A DNA stretch of 25,517 nucleotides, from the NCBI GenBank assembly GCA_039767595.1, contig JBDNBY010000134.1, positions 1-25,517 on the forward strand, read 5' to 3'. The position numbers and the translations under genes were made by a program. Origin of the DNA: JBDNBY01 sp039767595 (lineage in GTDB: Bacteria; Pseudomonadota; Alphaproteobacteria; Rhodobacterales; Rhodobacteraceae). A model generated the notes under the pieces. It did not search any database. It worked only from the letters and a program-made list of their open reading frames with translations, and was not told the origin of the DNA. This document shows positions 7,745 to 15,405 of this stretch, in pieces; within the stretch, counting starts at the first letter, position 1, and every line of letters starts with the position of its first letter.

Positions 7745-8197
7745 TTATTTCGCAGTTGCAGCAGTCGCTTTTTTAGCCGCTGCCGTTGCTTTTGTTGTGA
7801 CATCTTTGACGGCGTCTTGTGCTTCTTTGCCCATGTCTTTGCCGGCATTGAGCAAAAGCTCGATTGTCGCCATTTGCATTTTGTTTGCAACATCAGCAAA
7901 GGCTGACATGTATTCAGACGCGCCATCTGCTTGTGCAGATGCGAAATCTGTCATCGCTTTGGCGTAATCTGCTGGCTGCTCTTTCGCTTTTGCGAGATCA
8001 CCCATTTTTGAAACTGTTTCTTTTGCCCAGTTTACTGCAATTTCTTGCGACTTTTCAACGGCTTCGAGTGCAACTGATGATAATTTCTCGTTCAAAGTTG
8101 CTGTGTTTTTAAACGCGCCTTCCATTGCAGTCATGTCGACTGGGAATGCTTCAACCATATCTTTGAATACGGCATTAAGATCTGTGTTAACGGCCAT
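7745..8197 (-). CDS. phaP: Phasin (PHA granule-associated protein)
   Basis: Amphiphilic protein that coats PHA granules, 150 aa from ATG 8197, which has AGGG about 8 bases upstream. It is a phasin_2-like helical protein: FKDMVEAFPVDMTAMEGAFKNTATLNEKLSSVALEAVEKSQEIAVNWAKETV, a middle heptad-like region (KAMTDFASAQADGASEYMSAFADVANKMQ), and a lysine/alanine-rich tail (VTTKATAAAKKATAATAK) of the kind that can bind DNA or polymer. An upstream reading-frame extension to 8320 overlaps phaC and is not coding. It lies between phaC and phaR with its own strong promoter and its own terminator, consistent with high, separately controlled expression. Confidence 0.9.
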   Translation of the reverse strand: MAVNTDLNAVFKDMVEAFPVDMTAMEGAFKNTATLNEKLSSVALEAVEKSQEIAVNWAKETVSKMGDLAKAKEQPADYAKAMTDFASAQADGASEYMSAFADVANKMQMATIELLLNAGKDMGKEAQDAVKDVTTKATAAAKKATAATAK

Positions 8198-8219
8198 GAT
8201 GCTACCCTTTGAGCTGTAT

Positions 8220-8231
8220 GCGCTTTTGCGC
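8220..8231 (-). other. Small stem-loop at the 5' end of the phasin mRNA
   Basis: GCGC-TTTT-GCGC on the plus strand gives, in the transcript, a 4-bp GC stem capped by AAAA. It would start about 5 bases after the predicted transcription start (near 8236). A 5' stem-loop often protects abundant mRNAs; the function here is inferred. Confidence 0.35.
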
Positions 8232-8242
8232 TGGACAACTCT

Positions 8243-8271
8243 TACATAACGCTGCACTGCAGTAATGTCAA
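8243..8271 (-). promoter_or_regulatory. Phasin promoter with a PhaR operator in its spacer
   Basis: On the minus strand, a perfect -35 TTGACA (8266-8271, overlapping the phaC stop codon), 17-base spacer, -10 TATGTA (8243-8248). The spacer contains CTGC-ACT-GCAG (8252-8262), exactly the CTGC-N3-GCAG motif described for PhaR. Repressor bound there would occlude polymerase. Confidence 0.75.
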
Positions 8272-10082
8272 CTATTTTTCTGCGCCGCAGCAAAGGCCTC
8301 TGCAGCGCGGCGTAAAACATATTCGCCAGGCGCCGCGCAGATTACAGGGAAATCTGCGTGCCCCACGGGGCGTGCTGGAATTTTATCGCCCGATTGTGCG
8401 GCGAGCCATGTCCCAAAGTGCGGCCACCAACTGCCCTCTTTGAATGTGGCGCTGTGCTTCCACTCCTCGGCCGATTGATCCAAATCGGCATTTACATAGT
8501 GACCGTATTTTTTGCGCGGTGGCGCATTCACAATGCCGGCCACATGACCCGATTCGGACAGGACGAAGATTTTATCCGCACTGCCCGTCGCCTGCATCCC
8601 CCGATAGCAATCCAGCCAAGGGGCGATGTGATCACTTTCGCAGGTCACATAATAAACCGGCAAGGTCACGTCGCGCGCATGCAAGGTCACCCCCTCCTCA
8701 AACGACACGCCCTCCCCTACAAATTCATTGGCTTGGCACAGCTGACGGAGATATTCGACTGTCATCTTGGCGGGCAGGTTCGCGCCATCTTCATTCCAAA
8801 AGAGCAAATCAAACGCCGGCGCCTCTTTGCCCAAGAGATAGTTGCGGATCGCAGGGCCATAGACCAAATCCTTAGATCGCAAAAAGCTCATCGTGCGCTG
8901 CATGATATAAGCGTTGAGCACACCGTCGGCATTCACTTGCTTTTCAATGCCCGTGACAAAATCATCATGCAAAAAGGCAGTAAACTCGCCATGATTGGAA
9001 AAATCTGTGAGCGTTGTGAAAAACGTGGCCGTTTCAGGCGCGTCAAAGCCGACCTGCTTCATATACGACAAAGACAGCTGCAATGTCGTGCCCGCGATAC
9101 AATAGCCGATCGCGTTAACTTTGGGCTGTTCGGTGATCGCGCGTACGGCCGTGATGGCATCCATATAGCCGTCCCGAATATACTCCATCAGGCCCACATC
9201 TCGATGCGAGGCATCTGGATTGATCCACGAGACGACAAAGACGGTAAACCCCTGATCCACAAGCCATTTGATCAAGCTATTTTTATCCTGAAGATCCAAA
9301 ATATAATATTTATTGATCCACGGCGGATAAATAATGATGGGCACGCTGTGCACCGTATCAGTGGTCGGCGTATATTGCAGGAGCTCGTACATCGGCGTGC
9401 GATGCACCACGGCCCCGTCGGTATAGGCGACGGTTTTTCCCACTTCATAGGCATCTGGATCCGAGAGGCCCACGGCAAACAAGCCATTATTTTTCTCAAC
9501 ATCGCGGATCAAATTCTCTAATCCCTTGACTAAAGAGCGCCCCTCCGTGGCGACGGCCTCTTCCAATGCCTCGGGATTGGTGGCCAGAAAATTCGTCGGG
9601 GCCATCAAATCAATGATCTGCTCGGTGACAAAGGTAAGGCGACGTTTGTCGATCTCTTGCATACCCTCAACGGCTTCGGTCGCATGACGCAGTGCTTGGG
9701 CGTTTTTAAAATACTGATCTTTGACAAATTTAAAATACGGATGCGTCGACCAGAGGCCATGGGCAAAGCGCCGGTCGCCAACAGGCGCGTCATCTTTTGT
9801 GATCTCACCAGAGATCACATCGCGCTGCATCGTGATAAAGGCCTCAATCGCATCATTCCAATATCCCACTTGCGCCTCATAGAGCTTGGCAGGGTTCTCC
9901 AACATCGTTTGCCACGACTTTACAAACGCCTCGGCAAATAAATTCGGGTCAGGGGCATTGAGGTCATGGCGAACGCTTGGAGCCTTTTGCACAGCCGCAA
10001 GTAAACGCGCATAGAGGGCTTCCACCTGCTCAAGGTTGTTTTTCAACACATCTTGCGCCTCTTTGTGGTCTCTCTCGCTCAT
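8268..10082 (-). CDS. phaC: Class I poly(3-hydroxyalkanoate) synthase PhaC
   Basis: Polymerises (R)-3-hydroxyacyl-CoA into PHA at the granule surface; 604 aa, the class I length. The lipase-like box GYCIAG (326-331) carries the catalytic Cys328; Asp484 (CESDHIAPW) and His513 (SESGHVAGIVNPP-type motif, here SGHVAGIVNAPP) complete the triad. YPPWINKYYILDL (252-264) and FVVSWINPD (282-290) are family blocks. The N-terminal 100 residues are the variable helical domain. ATG 10082 has GGGG at normal spacing. phaA/phaB are not in the window. The gene is divergent from phaZ and followed by phasin 70 bases downstream. Confidence 0.97.
   Translation of the reverse strand: MSERDHKEAQDVLKNNLEQVEALYARLLAAVQKAPSVRHDLNAPDPNLFAEAFVKSWQTMLENPAKLYEAQVGYWNDAIEAFITMQRDVISGEITKDDAPVGDRRFAHGLWSTHPYFKFVKDQYFKNAQALRHATEAVEGMQEIDKRRLTFVTEQIIDLMAPTNFLATNPEALEEAVATEGRSLVKGLENLIRDVEKNNGLFAVGLSDPDAYEVGKTVAYTDGAVVHRTPMYELLQYTPTTDTVHSVPIIIYPPWINKYYILDLQDKNSLIKWLVDQGFTVFVVSWINPDASHRDVGLMEYIRDGYMDAITAVRAITEQPKVNAIGYCIAGTTLQLSLSYMKQVGFDAPETATFFTTLTDFSNHGEFTAFLHDDFVTGIEKQVNADGVLNAYIMQRTMSFLRSKDLVYGPAIRNYLLGKEAPAFDLLFWNEDGANLPAKMTVEYLRQLCQANEFVGEGVSFEEGVTLHARDVTLPVYYVTCESDHIAPWLDCYRGMQATGSADKIFVLSESGHVAGIVNAPPRKKYGHYVNADLDQSAEEWKHSATFKEGSWWPHFGTWLAAQSGDKIPARPVGHADFPVICAAPGEYVLRRAAEAFAAAQKNS
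8280..8290. promoter_or_regulatory. Second CTGC-N3-GCAG motif upstream of phasin
   Basis: CTGC-GCC-GCAG lies inside the last codons of phaC, centred 28 bases from the motif in the phasin promoter spacer. It may be an auxiliary PhaR site or a chance match in coding DNA. Confidence 0.4.
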
Positions 10083-10098
10083 TTTTTCCCCATGGATA

Positions 10099-10128
10099 TT
10101 GTCTTTCTGCTATGCAGCATACTAATAT
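10099..10128 (+). promoter_or_regulatory. phaZ promoter with a PhaR operator (phaC/phaZ divergent region)
   Basis: -35 TTGTCT (10099-10104), 18-base spacer, -10 TAATAT (10123-10128). The spacer holds CTGC (10107-10110) - TAT - GCAG (10114-10117). The same site lies 25 bases upstream of the phaC start on the other strand, so one operator could govern both divergent genes. Confidence 0.6.
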
Positions 10129-10182
10129 TGCGACTCAATGATTACATTTATTGGATTGTTGCGCATTAAAAAAGGTAACCCT

Positions 10183-11430
10183 ATGTACCAAATGTTTTCC
10201 TACGACCTCGCAGAGGCAATGCGATCCACCAACCACTGGATCGGTGCAACAGCCAAAACTGTGGCGCGTTCTCCGTTTTTGGCTGCGGTCCCCAATCCAA
10301 TGCTGGCCTATATCGGCGCATGGGGCGAGGTCGCCGAACGCAGCTTTGATTGTATCACGCACAAACCCAGTTGGAATATTGACGAAGTGGCCTCGGATTG
10401 CGGCACATTTCACCAAGTGAATATCAAAAGCGTGGTGCAAAAACCGTTTTGTAACCTATTGAATTTCGAGGCCGAGGGCCGTGCGCCGATGGGCCGAAAA
10501 GTCCTCCTTATTGCGCCGATGTCTGGACATTACGCCACGCTTGTGCGCGCGACAGTCACCAGTTTACTCACGGATAATGACGTTTACGTGACAGATTGGC
10601 TCAATGCGCGCGACATTCCTGTCAGTGACGGTCAGTTCGATGTCGAAACCTACGCCGATTATCTTGTCGAATTCATTCAAACATTGGGGGCCGATGTGCA
10701 TGTCGTGGCGATTTGCCAACCTGCCCCGTTGGCTTTGGCGGCAACGGCGTACCTCAATCAAACCGATCCCAAATCTGTGCCCACAAGCCTGACGCTGATC
10801 GGCGGGCCGATTGATCCGGCGGCCAAGGAAACCGAAGTGACAAAATTCAGCGAAAAGGTCACGATCGCGCAACTCGAACAATCGATGGTGCAGCGCGTTG
10901 GCTATTCCTACGCTGGCGTTGGCCGCCGCGTCTATCCAGGGCATCTACAGCTGACGTCCTTCATCGCCATGAATTGGCAGACCCATTCCAAAGCGTTTTC
11001 CGAACAGATCTTTCGCGCGGCCAATGGCGAGGCCTCGGATGATGACAAGCATAATATATTTTATGATGAGTATCTCGCAGTGATGGATATGCCTGCGGAG
11101 TTTTACCTCTCAACGGTTGATCGTATCTTTAAAAAGCGTGAAATCGCCGCGAATACCTTTGTGCTAAATGGCGTCGAGCTGGATATTTCGGCAATTGAGA
11201 ACACCGCCATCATGACAATCGAGGGCGAGCGCGATGATATTTCGGCCCCGGGGCAATGCGCGGCGGCGCTTGATCTATGTCCAAAGCTGCCGACCGCCCT
11301 CAAACAGGCGCATGTCGAGCCGAACGCCGGCCATTACGGCATCTTTGCCGGCCGCAGATGGCGTGATAACATTCGGCCAAAAGTCATTGATTTCATGGAC
11401 AAAGCAGCCAAATCACGCAAGGCATCATAA
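10183..11430 (+). CDS. phaZ: Intracellular polyhydroxyalkanoate depolymerase PhaZ
   Basis: Mobilises stored PHA; 415 aa, cytoplasmic, without a signal peptide. It has an alpha/beta-hydrolase C-terminal domain with the PhaZ1-type nucleophile Cys179 in VVAICQPAPLAL, an acidic pair at 351-352 in EGERDDISAPGQ, and His384 in NAGHYGIFAGRRW. The N-terminal MYQMFSYDLAEAMRSTNHWIG is characteristic of this family. ATG 10183 is preceded by AAAGG; an ATG at 10138 lies close to the predicted transcription start and would add a basic peptide unlike relatives. It is divergent from phaC with about 100 bases between starts. Confidence 0.95.
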   Translation: MYQMFSYDLAEAMRSTNHWIGATAKTVARSPFLAAVPNPMLAYIGAWGEVAERSFDCITHKPSWNIDEVASDCGTFHQVNIKSVVQKPFCNLLNFEAEGRAPMGRKVLLIAPMSGHYATLVRATVTSLLTDNDVYVTDWLNARDIPVSDGQFDVETYADYLVEFIQTLGADVHVVAICQPAPLALAATAYLNQTDPKSVPTSLTLIGGPIDPAAKETEVTKFSEKVTIAQLEQSMVQRVGYSYAGVGRRVYPGHLQLTSFIAMNWQTHSKAFSEQIFRAANGEASDDDKHNIFYDEYLAVMDMPAEFYLSTVDRIFKKREIAANTFVLNGVELDISAIENTAIMTIEGERDDISAPGQCAAALDLCPKLPTALKQAHVEPNAGHYGIFAGRRWRDNIRPKVIDFMDKAAKSRKAS

Positions 11431-11433
11431 ATG

Positions 11434-11465
11434 AAAAAGGGGCTACACGCTGTAGCCCCTTTTTT
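11434..11465. terminator. Bidirectional intrinsic terminator between phaZ and rpoH
   Basis: A perfect 14-bp stem, 11434-11447 with 11451-11464, with loop CGC. It is AAAAAGGGGCTACA on one arm and ends in a six-T run (11460-11465); the A-run on the other arm gives a T-run on the minus strand. It serves convergent phaZ and rpoH and is the only such element between convergent genes in this window. Confidence 0.93.
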
Positions 11466-11484
11466 AATACTCTGCGCGTGTCTT

Positions 11485-12384
11485 TCATGCGTCTTGCGCG
11501 ATTAAACCACCATCGACAGCACGCCGCTGCATTTCCTTTTGCAACTTTTCAAACGCGCGCACTTCGATTTGACGGATACGCTCGCGGCTGACTGAATACT
11601 TTTCGCTCAGCTCTTCAAGAGTGACCACAGGTTCCGACAGACGCCGCAGCGTGAGAATATCTTGCTCGCGTTCGTTCAAAACACCCATAGCCTGTGTCAG
11701 CAGGTCTCGGCGCAAGGCCATCTCTTCATTCTCGGCATATTCACCGGCCTGATCCGCGCTGTCATCTTCGAGCCAATCTTGCCACTGCATGGCGCCATCT
11801 TCGGCATTGCCAACGGTGGCGTTCAACGACGCATCCCCACCAGACATCCGGCGGTTCATTGAGATCACTTCGGTCTCGGTCACACCCAGATCATGGGCGA
11901 TCTTTTTGACATTGTCAGGGTGCAAATCTCCCTCATCGAGCGCGCCAATACGCGATTTCGCTTTGCGCAAATTGAAAAACAACTTTTTTTGCGCCGATGT
12001 CGTGCCCATTTTGACCAAGGACCACGAGCGTAAAATATACTCTTGGATCGAGGCGCGAATCCACCACATTGCATAAGTCGCCAGACGAAACCCTTTTTCA
12101 GGATCAAATCGTTTGACCGCCTGCATCAGCCCGACATTCGCCTCAGAGATCACTTCGGATTGCGGTAGGCCGTAGCCCCGATATCCCATGGCAATCTTGG
12201 CCGCCAAACGCAAATGCGACGTCACCATTTTATGCGCGGCCTCGGTGTCTTGATCTTCGACCCAGCGCTTGGCCAGCATATATTCCTGCTCTGGTTCAAG
12301 CATTGGAAATTTGCGAATTTCCTGCATGTAGCGATTCAGGCCACCTTCTGCGGACGGTGCTGGCAAATTTGCGTAGTTGCTCAT
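11485..12384 (-). CDS. rpoH: Heat-shock RNA polymerase sigma factor RpoH (sigma-32 family)
   Basis: 299 aa. Sigma region 2 includes FDPEKGFRLATYAMWWIRASIQEYILRSWSLVK. It is followed by the RpoH box QKKLFFNLRK, which separates RpoH from RpoD. Region 4.2 helix-turn-helix is VTLEELSEKYSVSRERIRQIEVRAFEKL. Directs transcription of chaperone and protease genes. Rhodobacterales commonly have two RpoH proteins; which one this is cannot be decided here. It follows the RluA-family gene on the same strand and has its own sigma-70-like promoter just upstream. The 3' end faces phaZ across a bidirectional terminator. Confidence 0.96.
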   Translation of the reverse strand: MSNYANLPAPSAEGGLNRYMQEIRKFPMLEPEQEYMLAKRWVEDQDTEAAHKMVTSHLRLAAKIAMGYRGYGLPQSEVISEANVGLMQAVKRFDPEKGFRLATYAMWWIRASIQEYILRSWSLVKMGTTSAQKKLFFNLRKAKSRIGALDEGDLHPDNVKKIAHDLGVTETEVISMNRRMSGGDASLNATVGNAEDGAMQWQDWLEDDSADQAGEYAENEEMALRRDLLTQAMGVLNEREQDILTLRRLSEPVVTLEELSEKYSVSRERIRQIEVRAFEKLQKEMQRRAVDGGLIAQDA

Positions 12385-12414
12385 GACTCTCGTTACCCCT
12401 CTTCTCAGTTTGAC

Positions 12415-12443
12415 AATGTAAGGATTGCCTAAGCGCGATACAA
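12415..12443 (-). promoter_or_regulatory. rpoH promoter
   Basis: Minus strand: -35 TTGTAT (12438-12443), exactly 17 bases, -10 TACATT (12415-12420). Predicted start near 12408 leaves a leader of about 24 bases. It looks like a housekeeping-sigma promoter; I saw no sigma-32-type CTTGAAA/CCCCAT pair. Confidence 0.6.
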
Positions 12444-12461
12444 GAGCCGCCCCCTCACAAC

Positions 12462-13496
12462 TTAGTGAGCGCGCAAGATCGTCAGCAAACCGTCCATATC
12501 ATCGGGCAATGGTGCCGTGAACATCATATCCTCTTGGGAAATGGGATGCACAAACCCCAGCTCAGCCGCATGAAGCGCCTGACGCGGAAACTCTTTGATC
12601 GCGAGGGTCATGTCTTCTGGCACGGCTTTGGGCAGTTTGCGCCGCCCGCCATAGGTTTGATCCCCCAAGAGGCCATGGCCCACATGGGCCATATGCACGC
12701 GGATTTGATGCGTGCGCCCTGTTTCAAGCTGACACCGCACTAGCGCCGCCACAGATCCGAAATACCGCTCAAGTACATGGGCCCGCGTCACGGCGTGACG
12801 TCCGCCAACAAACACGACCGCTTGCTTTTGCCGATCTGTTTTATGGCGCGTGAGCTGCGTTGTGATTTTGAGGACATCGCCCGTTTCGAAATTCGTACCG
12901 CGCACCCCATGCAGGCGCGGATCGCTTTGCTCTGGCACCCCATGGCACAGGGCCAGATATCGACGATGCACCGTGTGCTTTTCAAACTGTGCGGCCAATC
13001 CATGATGGGCCGCGTTCGATTTCGCCACCACTAATAGGCCAGAGGTATCTTTGTCAATGCGGTGAACAATGCCCGGGCGTTTCTCACCGCCAACTCCAGA
13101 CAACTCGCCCCCAAAATGCCCCAAAAGGGCGTTGACCAGCGTGCCCGAGGGCGTCCCGGGCGCGGGGTGTACCACCATGCCAACGGGTTTATTGACCACG
13201 ACCAAATCTTCGTCTTCATAGATGATATCAAGGGCGATATTCTCTGGCGTGACATCCACGTCTTGGGCCACGGGCACCGTGATGACAACGAGGTCGCCTT
13301 CTTCAACGCTGGCTTTGGGCGATGTGACGACAACGCCGTTCACACAGATCGCCCCATTTTCAAGGAGCGCCATGATCCGCGTCCGAGAAAGTACAGCCCC
13401 CTCTGGAACATCGCGCGCCAATGCCTTATCCAAGCGTTTAGGCGGCTCGGCCGCGATGCTAAATTCGACTACAGTTGAAGAAAGAGCTACGGACAT
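12462..13496 (-). CDS. rluD: RluA-family 23S rRNA pseudouridine synthase (RluD-like)
   Basis: Isomerises uridines in 23S rRNA helix 69 (if RluD), 344 aa. N-terminal S4 RNA-binding domain (about 18-75: PKRLDKALARDVPEGAVLSRTRIMALLENGAICVNG) and catalytic domain with VHRIDKDTSGL, Asp148 being the catalytic aspartate. LETGRTHQIRVHMAHVGHGLLGD is the second family block. ATG 13496 is favoured by where similarity begins; a frame extension to 13625 runs into the opposite gene and is not coding. The start codon overlaps that of the divergent plus-strand gene within CATG (13494-13497). RluC/RluD separation rests on overall form and genomic position. Confidence 0.88.
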   Translation of the reverse strand: MSVALSSTVVEFSIAAEPPKRLDKALARDVPEGAVLSRTRIMALLENGAICVNGVVVTSPKASVEEGDLVVITVPVAQDVDVTPENIALDIIYEDEDLVVVNKPVGMVVHPAPGTPSGTLVNALLGHFGGELSGVGGEKRPGIVHRIDKDTSGLLVVAKSNAAHHGLAAQFEKHTVHRRYLALCHGVPEQSDPRLHGVRGTNFETGDVLKITTQLTRHKTDRQKQAVVFVGGRHAVTRAHVLERYFGSVAALVRCQLETGRTHQIRVHMAHVGHGLLGDQTYGGRRKLPKAVPEDMTLAIKEFPRQALHAAELGFVHPISQEDMMFTAPLPDDMDGLLTILRAH

Positions 13497-13797
13497 GGAC
13501 CCACTTTCACACTCCACGTTAAACGAAGGGCACATCCTTTGGTTGCGCCGCATGGTGATGACGTTGATCATCGTGATGATCGTTGGCGTCGTCACTATCA
13601 CAGGTCTGTTGATACGCAAGCTCAATCAAACTGAGGCGCCGGCCCTGCCTGATCTCGCCGCCGTGTTGACCGAAGGGGTCATCGCATATTCGGTCACACC
13701 CGATTGGATCATTACAACGACCCGCGATGGCACCGTGATGGTCTATGCGAAATCCGACCTAAGCGAGATCGCCGCCTTTACCATTCCCGCGCCTTAA
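13495..13797 (+). CDS. DUF6476-like small membrane protein
   Basis: 100 aa with one clear membrane helix (MVMTLIIVMIVGVVTITGLLIRKL, about residues 20-43), a short N-terminal cytoplasmic part, and a C-terminal domain (LPDLAAVLTEGVIAYSVTPDWIITTTRDGTVMVYAKSDLSEIAAFTI) suggesting a small beta-structured periplasmic domain. I recognise this as the DUF6476 type found next to rluD in Rhodobacteraceae; function unknown. The start overlaps the divergent rluD start by two bases (CATG), so its promoter must lie inside rluD. Ribosome site is weak (AAAGAG). Its stop shares TTAA with the next gene. Confidence 0.8.
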   Translation: MDPLSHSTLNEGHILWLRRMVMTLIIVMIVGVVTITGLLIRKLNQTEAPALPDLAAVLTEGVIAYSVTPDWIITTTRDGTVMVYAKSDLSEIAAFTIPAP

Positions 13798-14420
13798 ACG
13801 GCGTGTTTACGCAAGACGATCACTTTTGACGTCATGTTATAGCCCGTTAAGTGGGGCCCCTCGTGAGCCTCAAGCACAGTGCATAGGCCCTGCGCCACGC
13901 CCTGATCAACGGCGGCCATATAAGCCGGATTTTCCAATGTGTGATTGTTGAGGGAAAAGACAAACAACCCGCCCTCACCCAATTTATCCAATATATCAAA
14001 CAGCGTCTCGGGCGGGGCATGCTGATCAGCCAGAACGCCAACCGCGGTCATCGCAGTATAAAAACCTTGTTCAAAATCAAAGGGGTTTTGCAATGTCGCA
14101 AGGCTTAATCCTCGATATACCCCCGCACGCTGAGCCGCGAGATCAAGCATTTCTTGCGAGAGGTCAGAGCCATCAATCACACGAAATCCCGCGTTTGACA
14201 ACGCCTGCCCGGCCAGCCCTGTGCCGCAACCGATGTCTAAAATCGGCGCCTGCGGATCGGGCAAATGACGCGCCAATGCATCCGCACAGCGCGACGGGCT
14301 AATATAACCATGGGCCTGCACAGTGGCATCATAACTGGCCGCCCACTCTTGATAAAGACGCTGCGTATCTGTGTGGTCTTTCAAAGCATACGCTTGTTTT
14401 AAGAAATGATCGTCCGCCAT
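13794..14420 (-). CDS. Class I SAM-dependent methyltransferase
   Basis: 208 aa. The Rossmann-type motif ILDIGCGTGLAGQAL (about 60-74) binds SAM; VIDGSDLSQEMLDLA forms motif II and GGLFVFSLNNHTLEN the later strand. It resembles the WBSCR27/UbiE-like TPR-less methyltransferases (N-terminal LYQEWAASYDATV). Substrate unknown. ATG 14420 has GGAGG five bases upstream; a frame extension to 14459 is not needed. Tail-to-tail overlap of four bases with the DUF6476-like gene. The tRNA-His gene lies about 105 bases upstream on the same strand. Confidence 0.85.
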   Translation of the reverse strand: MADDHFLKQAYALKDHTDTQRLYQEWAASYDATVQAHGYISPSRCADALARHLPDPQAPILDIGCGTGLAGQALSNAGFRVIDGSDLSQEMLDLAAQRAGVYRGLSLATLQNPFDFEQGFYTAMTAVGVLADQHAPPETLFDILDKLGEGGLFVFSLNNHTLENPAYMAAVDQGVAQGLCTVLEAHEGPHLTGYNMTSKVIVLRKHAV

Positions 14421-14524
14421 CTGCACCTCCGCTATCGTTGGATAGGGCGAGCATGGCAAATGAGCTGCAAAACAATCAAGTGCTAAGTTTGATTAGCACG
14501 ACATTCACATTACAAAGGCTAGAA

Positions 14525-14601
14525 TGGTACCACCTCCCCGGCTCGAACGGGGGACCTCCTGATCCACAATCAGGCGCTCTAACCTACTGAGCTAAGGCGG
14601 C
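14525..14601 (-). tRNA. tRNA-His (anticodon GTG)
   Basis: Cloverleaf on the minus strand, 77 nt with encoded CCA. Acceptor GCCGCCT pairs with AGGTGGT (first pair G1-U72). D-stem is GCTC/GAGC. The anticodon stem is CCTGA/TCAGG around TTGTGGA (anticodon GTG), and the T-arm has TTCGAGC. Discriminator is A73. The template encodes T, not G, before position 1, so the usual G-1:C73 pair of tRNA-His is absent, as described for an alphaproteobacterial clade. A likely promoter is TTGCAA (14635-14640), 17 bases, TAGTTA (minus strand, 14612-14617). Confidence 0.95.
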
Positions 14602-14748
14602 ACTGGCGGCGTAACTAGCCTTTGATGTGCGCGATTGCAAGCCCTTATGGAACTTTTCACGTTAGAAAATTTCACTTGAATTTTGCCACTTGGTGCTGTT
14701 CTAACACTCTCATACGAGAAGCGTACTCACACAAGGATGAATTCACCC

Positions 14749-14937
14749 ATGGGCATCAATACAGAACGCGACATTGAGGCAAATTTGCAAATCGGCCCGA
14801 CTGACTTGGGCATGGTGCGGCTCTTTGTGTTTGCGGGTGATTTGGAAATCCCAATGGATTTCACCCCAGATGAAGCGCGCGAAATTGCCGAAGAACTCAG
14901 CGCGTCGGCAATTGCCGCTGAGGCGTTAGAGAAATAG
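14749..14937 (+). CDS. DUF6324-like small conserved protein
   Basis: 62 aa, acidic, soluble: MGINTERDIEANLQIGPTDLGMVRLFVFAGDLEIPMDF, then an amphipathic helix TPDEAREIAEELSASAIAAEAL. I recognise it as a short conserved Rhodobacteraceae protein (DUF6324 type) of unknown function. ATG 14749 is where similarity should start and lies 11 bases after AGGA; ATG 14737 would sit on top of that site. A possible promoter is TTGAAT (14676-14681), 17 bases, TTCTAA. Its stop TAG abuts the mmcB stop on the opposite strand with no base between (TAGCTA). Confidence 0.72.
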   Translation: MGINTERDIEANLQIGPTDLGMVRLFVFAGDLEIPMDFTPDEAREIAEELSASAIAAEALEK

Positions 14938-15405
14938 CTAACCTTTGTATTGCAGGTAATGCAGCCGATCTGCTGCGTTCATCGCAAATTTATGGATCAT
15001 CTTTTTACGCCGCGCAGCCGCCAACGGATCGTTTGGCGCGGCACGAATGATCTCTGCCCCATACCCATCAGCAAAGATCAGCCCCGTGTCGGCGGGCAAA
15101 ACATCCGTGGGAAAATCTGTATCCACCGCCCAGTAAAACTGATCACACCACTGCAAATACTCGTGCCACTTATGGTCGGCAGCATAATCCGCAAGGCCAG
15201 ATTTGCATTCGATCACCCAAATCTCTTGTTTGGGACCAATCGCCATAACATCAACGCGCCGCCCGCGGGTGGGCACAAATTCTTCGAGAACAGAAAATCC
15301 GATCCGCCGCAAATGGCGCATCACGCCGCGTGACAAGACTTGACCAGGTTTAAGACCGCTCGTGCCCAATGGGCGCGACTGAGGGATATGTGGGTCATTG
15401 TTCAT
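14938..15405 (-). CDS. mmcB: MmcB family DNA repair protein
   Basis: 155 aa, restriction-endonuclease-like fold: GFSVLEEFVPTRGRRVDVMAIGPKQEIWVIECKSGLADYAADHKWHEYLQWCDQFYWAVD contains the Asp...Glu-x-Lys pattern (D-V-M-A ... E-C-K) of PD-(D/E)XK nucleases. Family members in Caulobacter are SOS-linked and protect against mitomycin C; here I see no GAAC/GTTC-N7 LexA box upstream. Start ATG 15405 is chosen on similarity; there is no good ribosome site. Its promoter region is shared with the divergent 6S RNA promoter. Confidence 0.85.
   Translation of the reverse strand: MNNDPHIPQSRPLGTSGLKPGQVLSRGVMRHLRRIGFSVLEEFVPTRGRRVDVMAIGPKQEIWVIECKSGLADYAADHKWHEYLQWCDQFYWAVDTDFPTDVLPADTGLIFADGYGAEIIRAAPNDPLAAARRKKMIHKFAMNAADRLHYLQYKG

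Noticed and set aside
8358..9521. Long plus-strand open frame (387 codons) opposite phaC
   Set aside because: It is a shadow of phaC: the minus-strand frame has complete catalytic motifs, and the plus frame gives a composition and sequence unlike any protein family.
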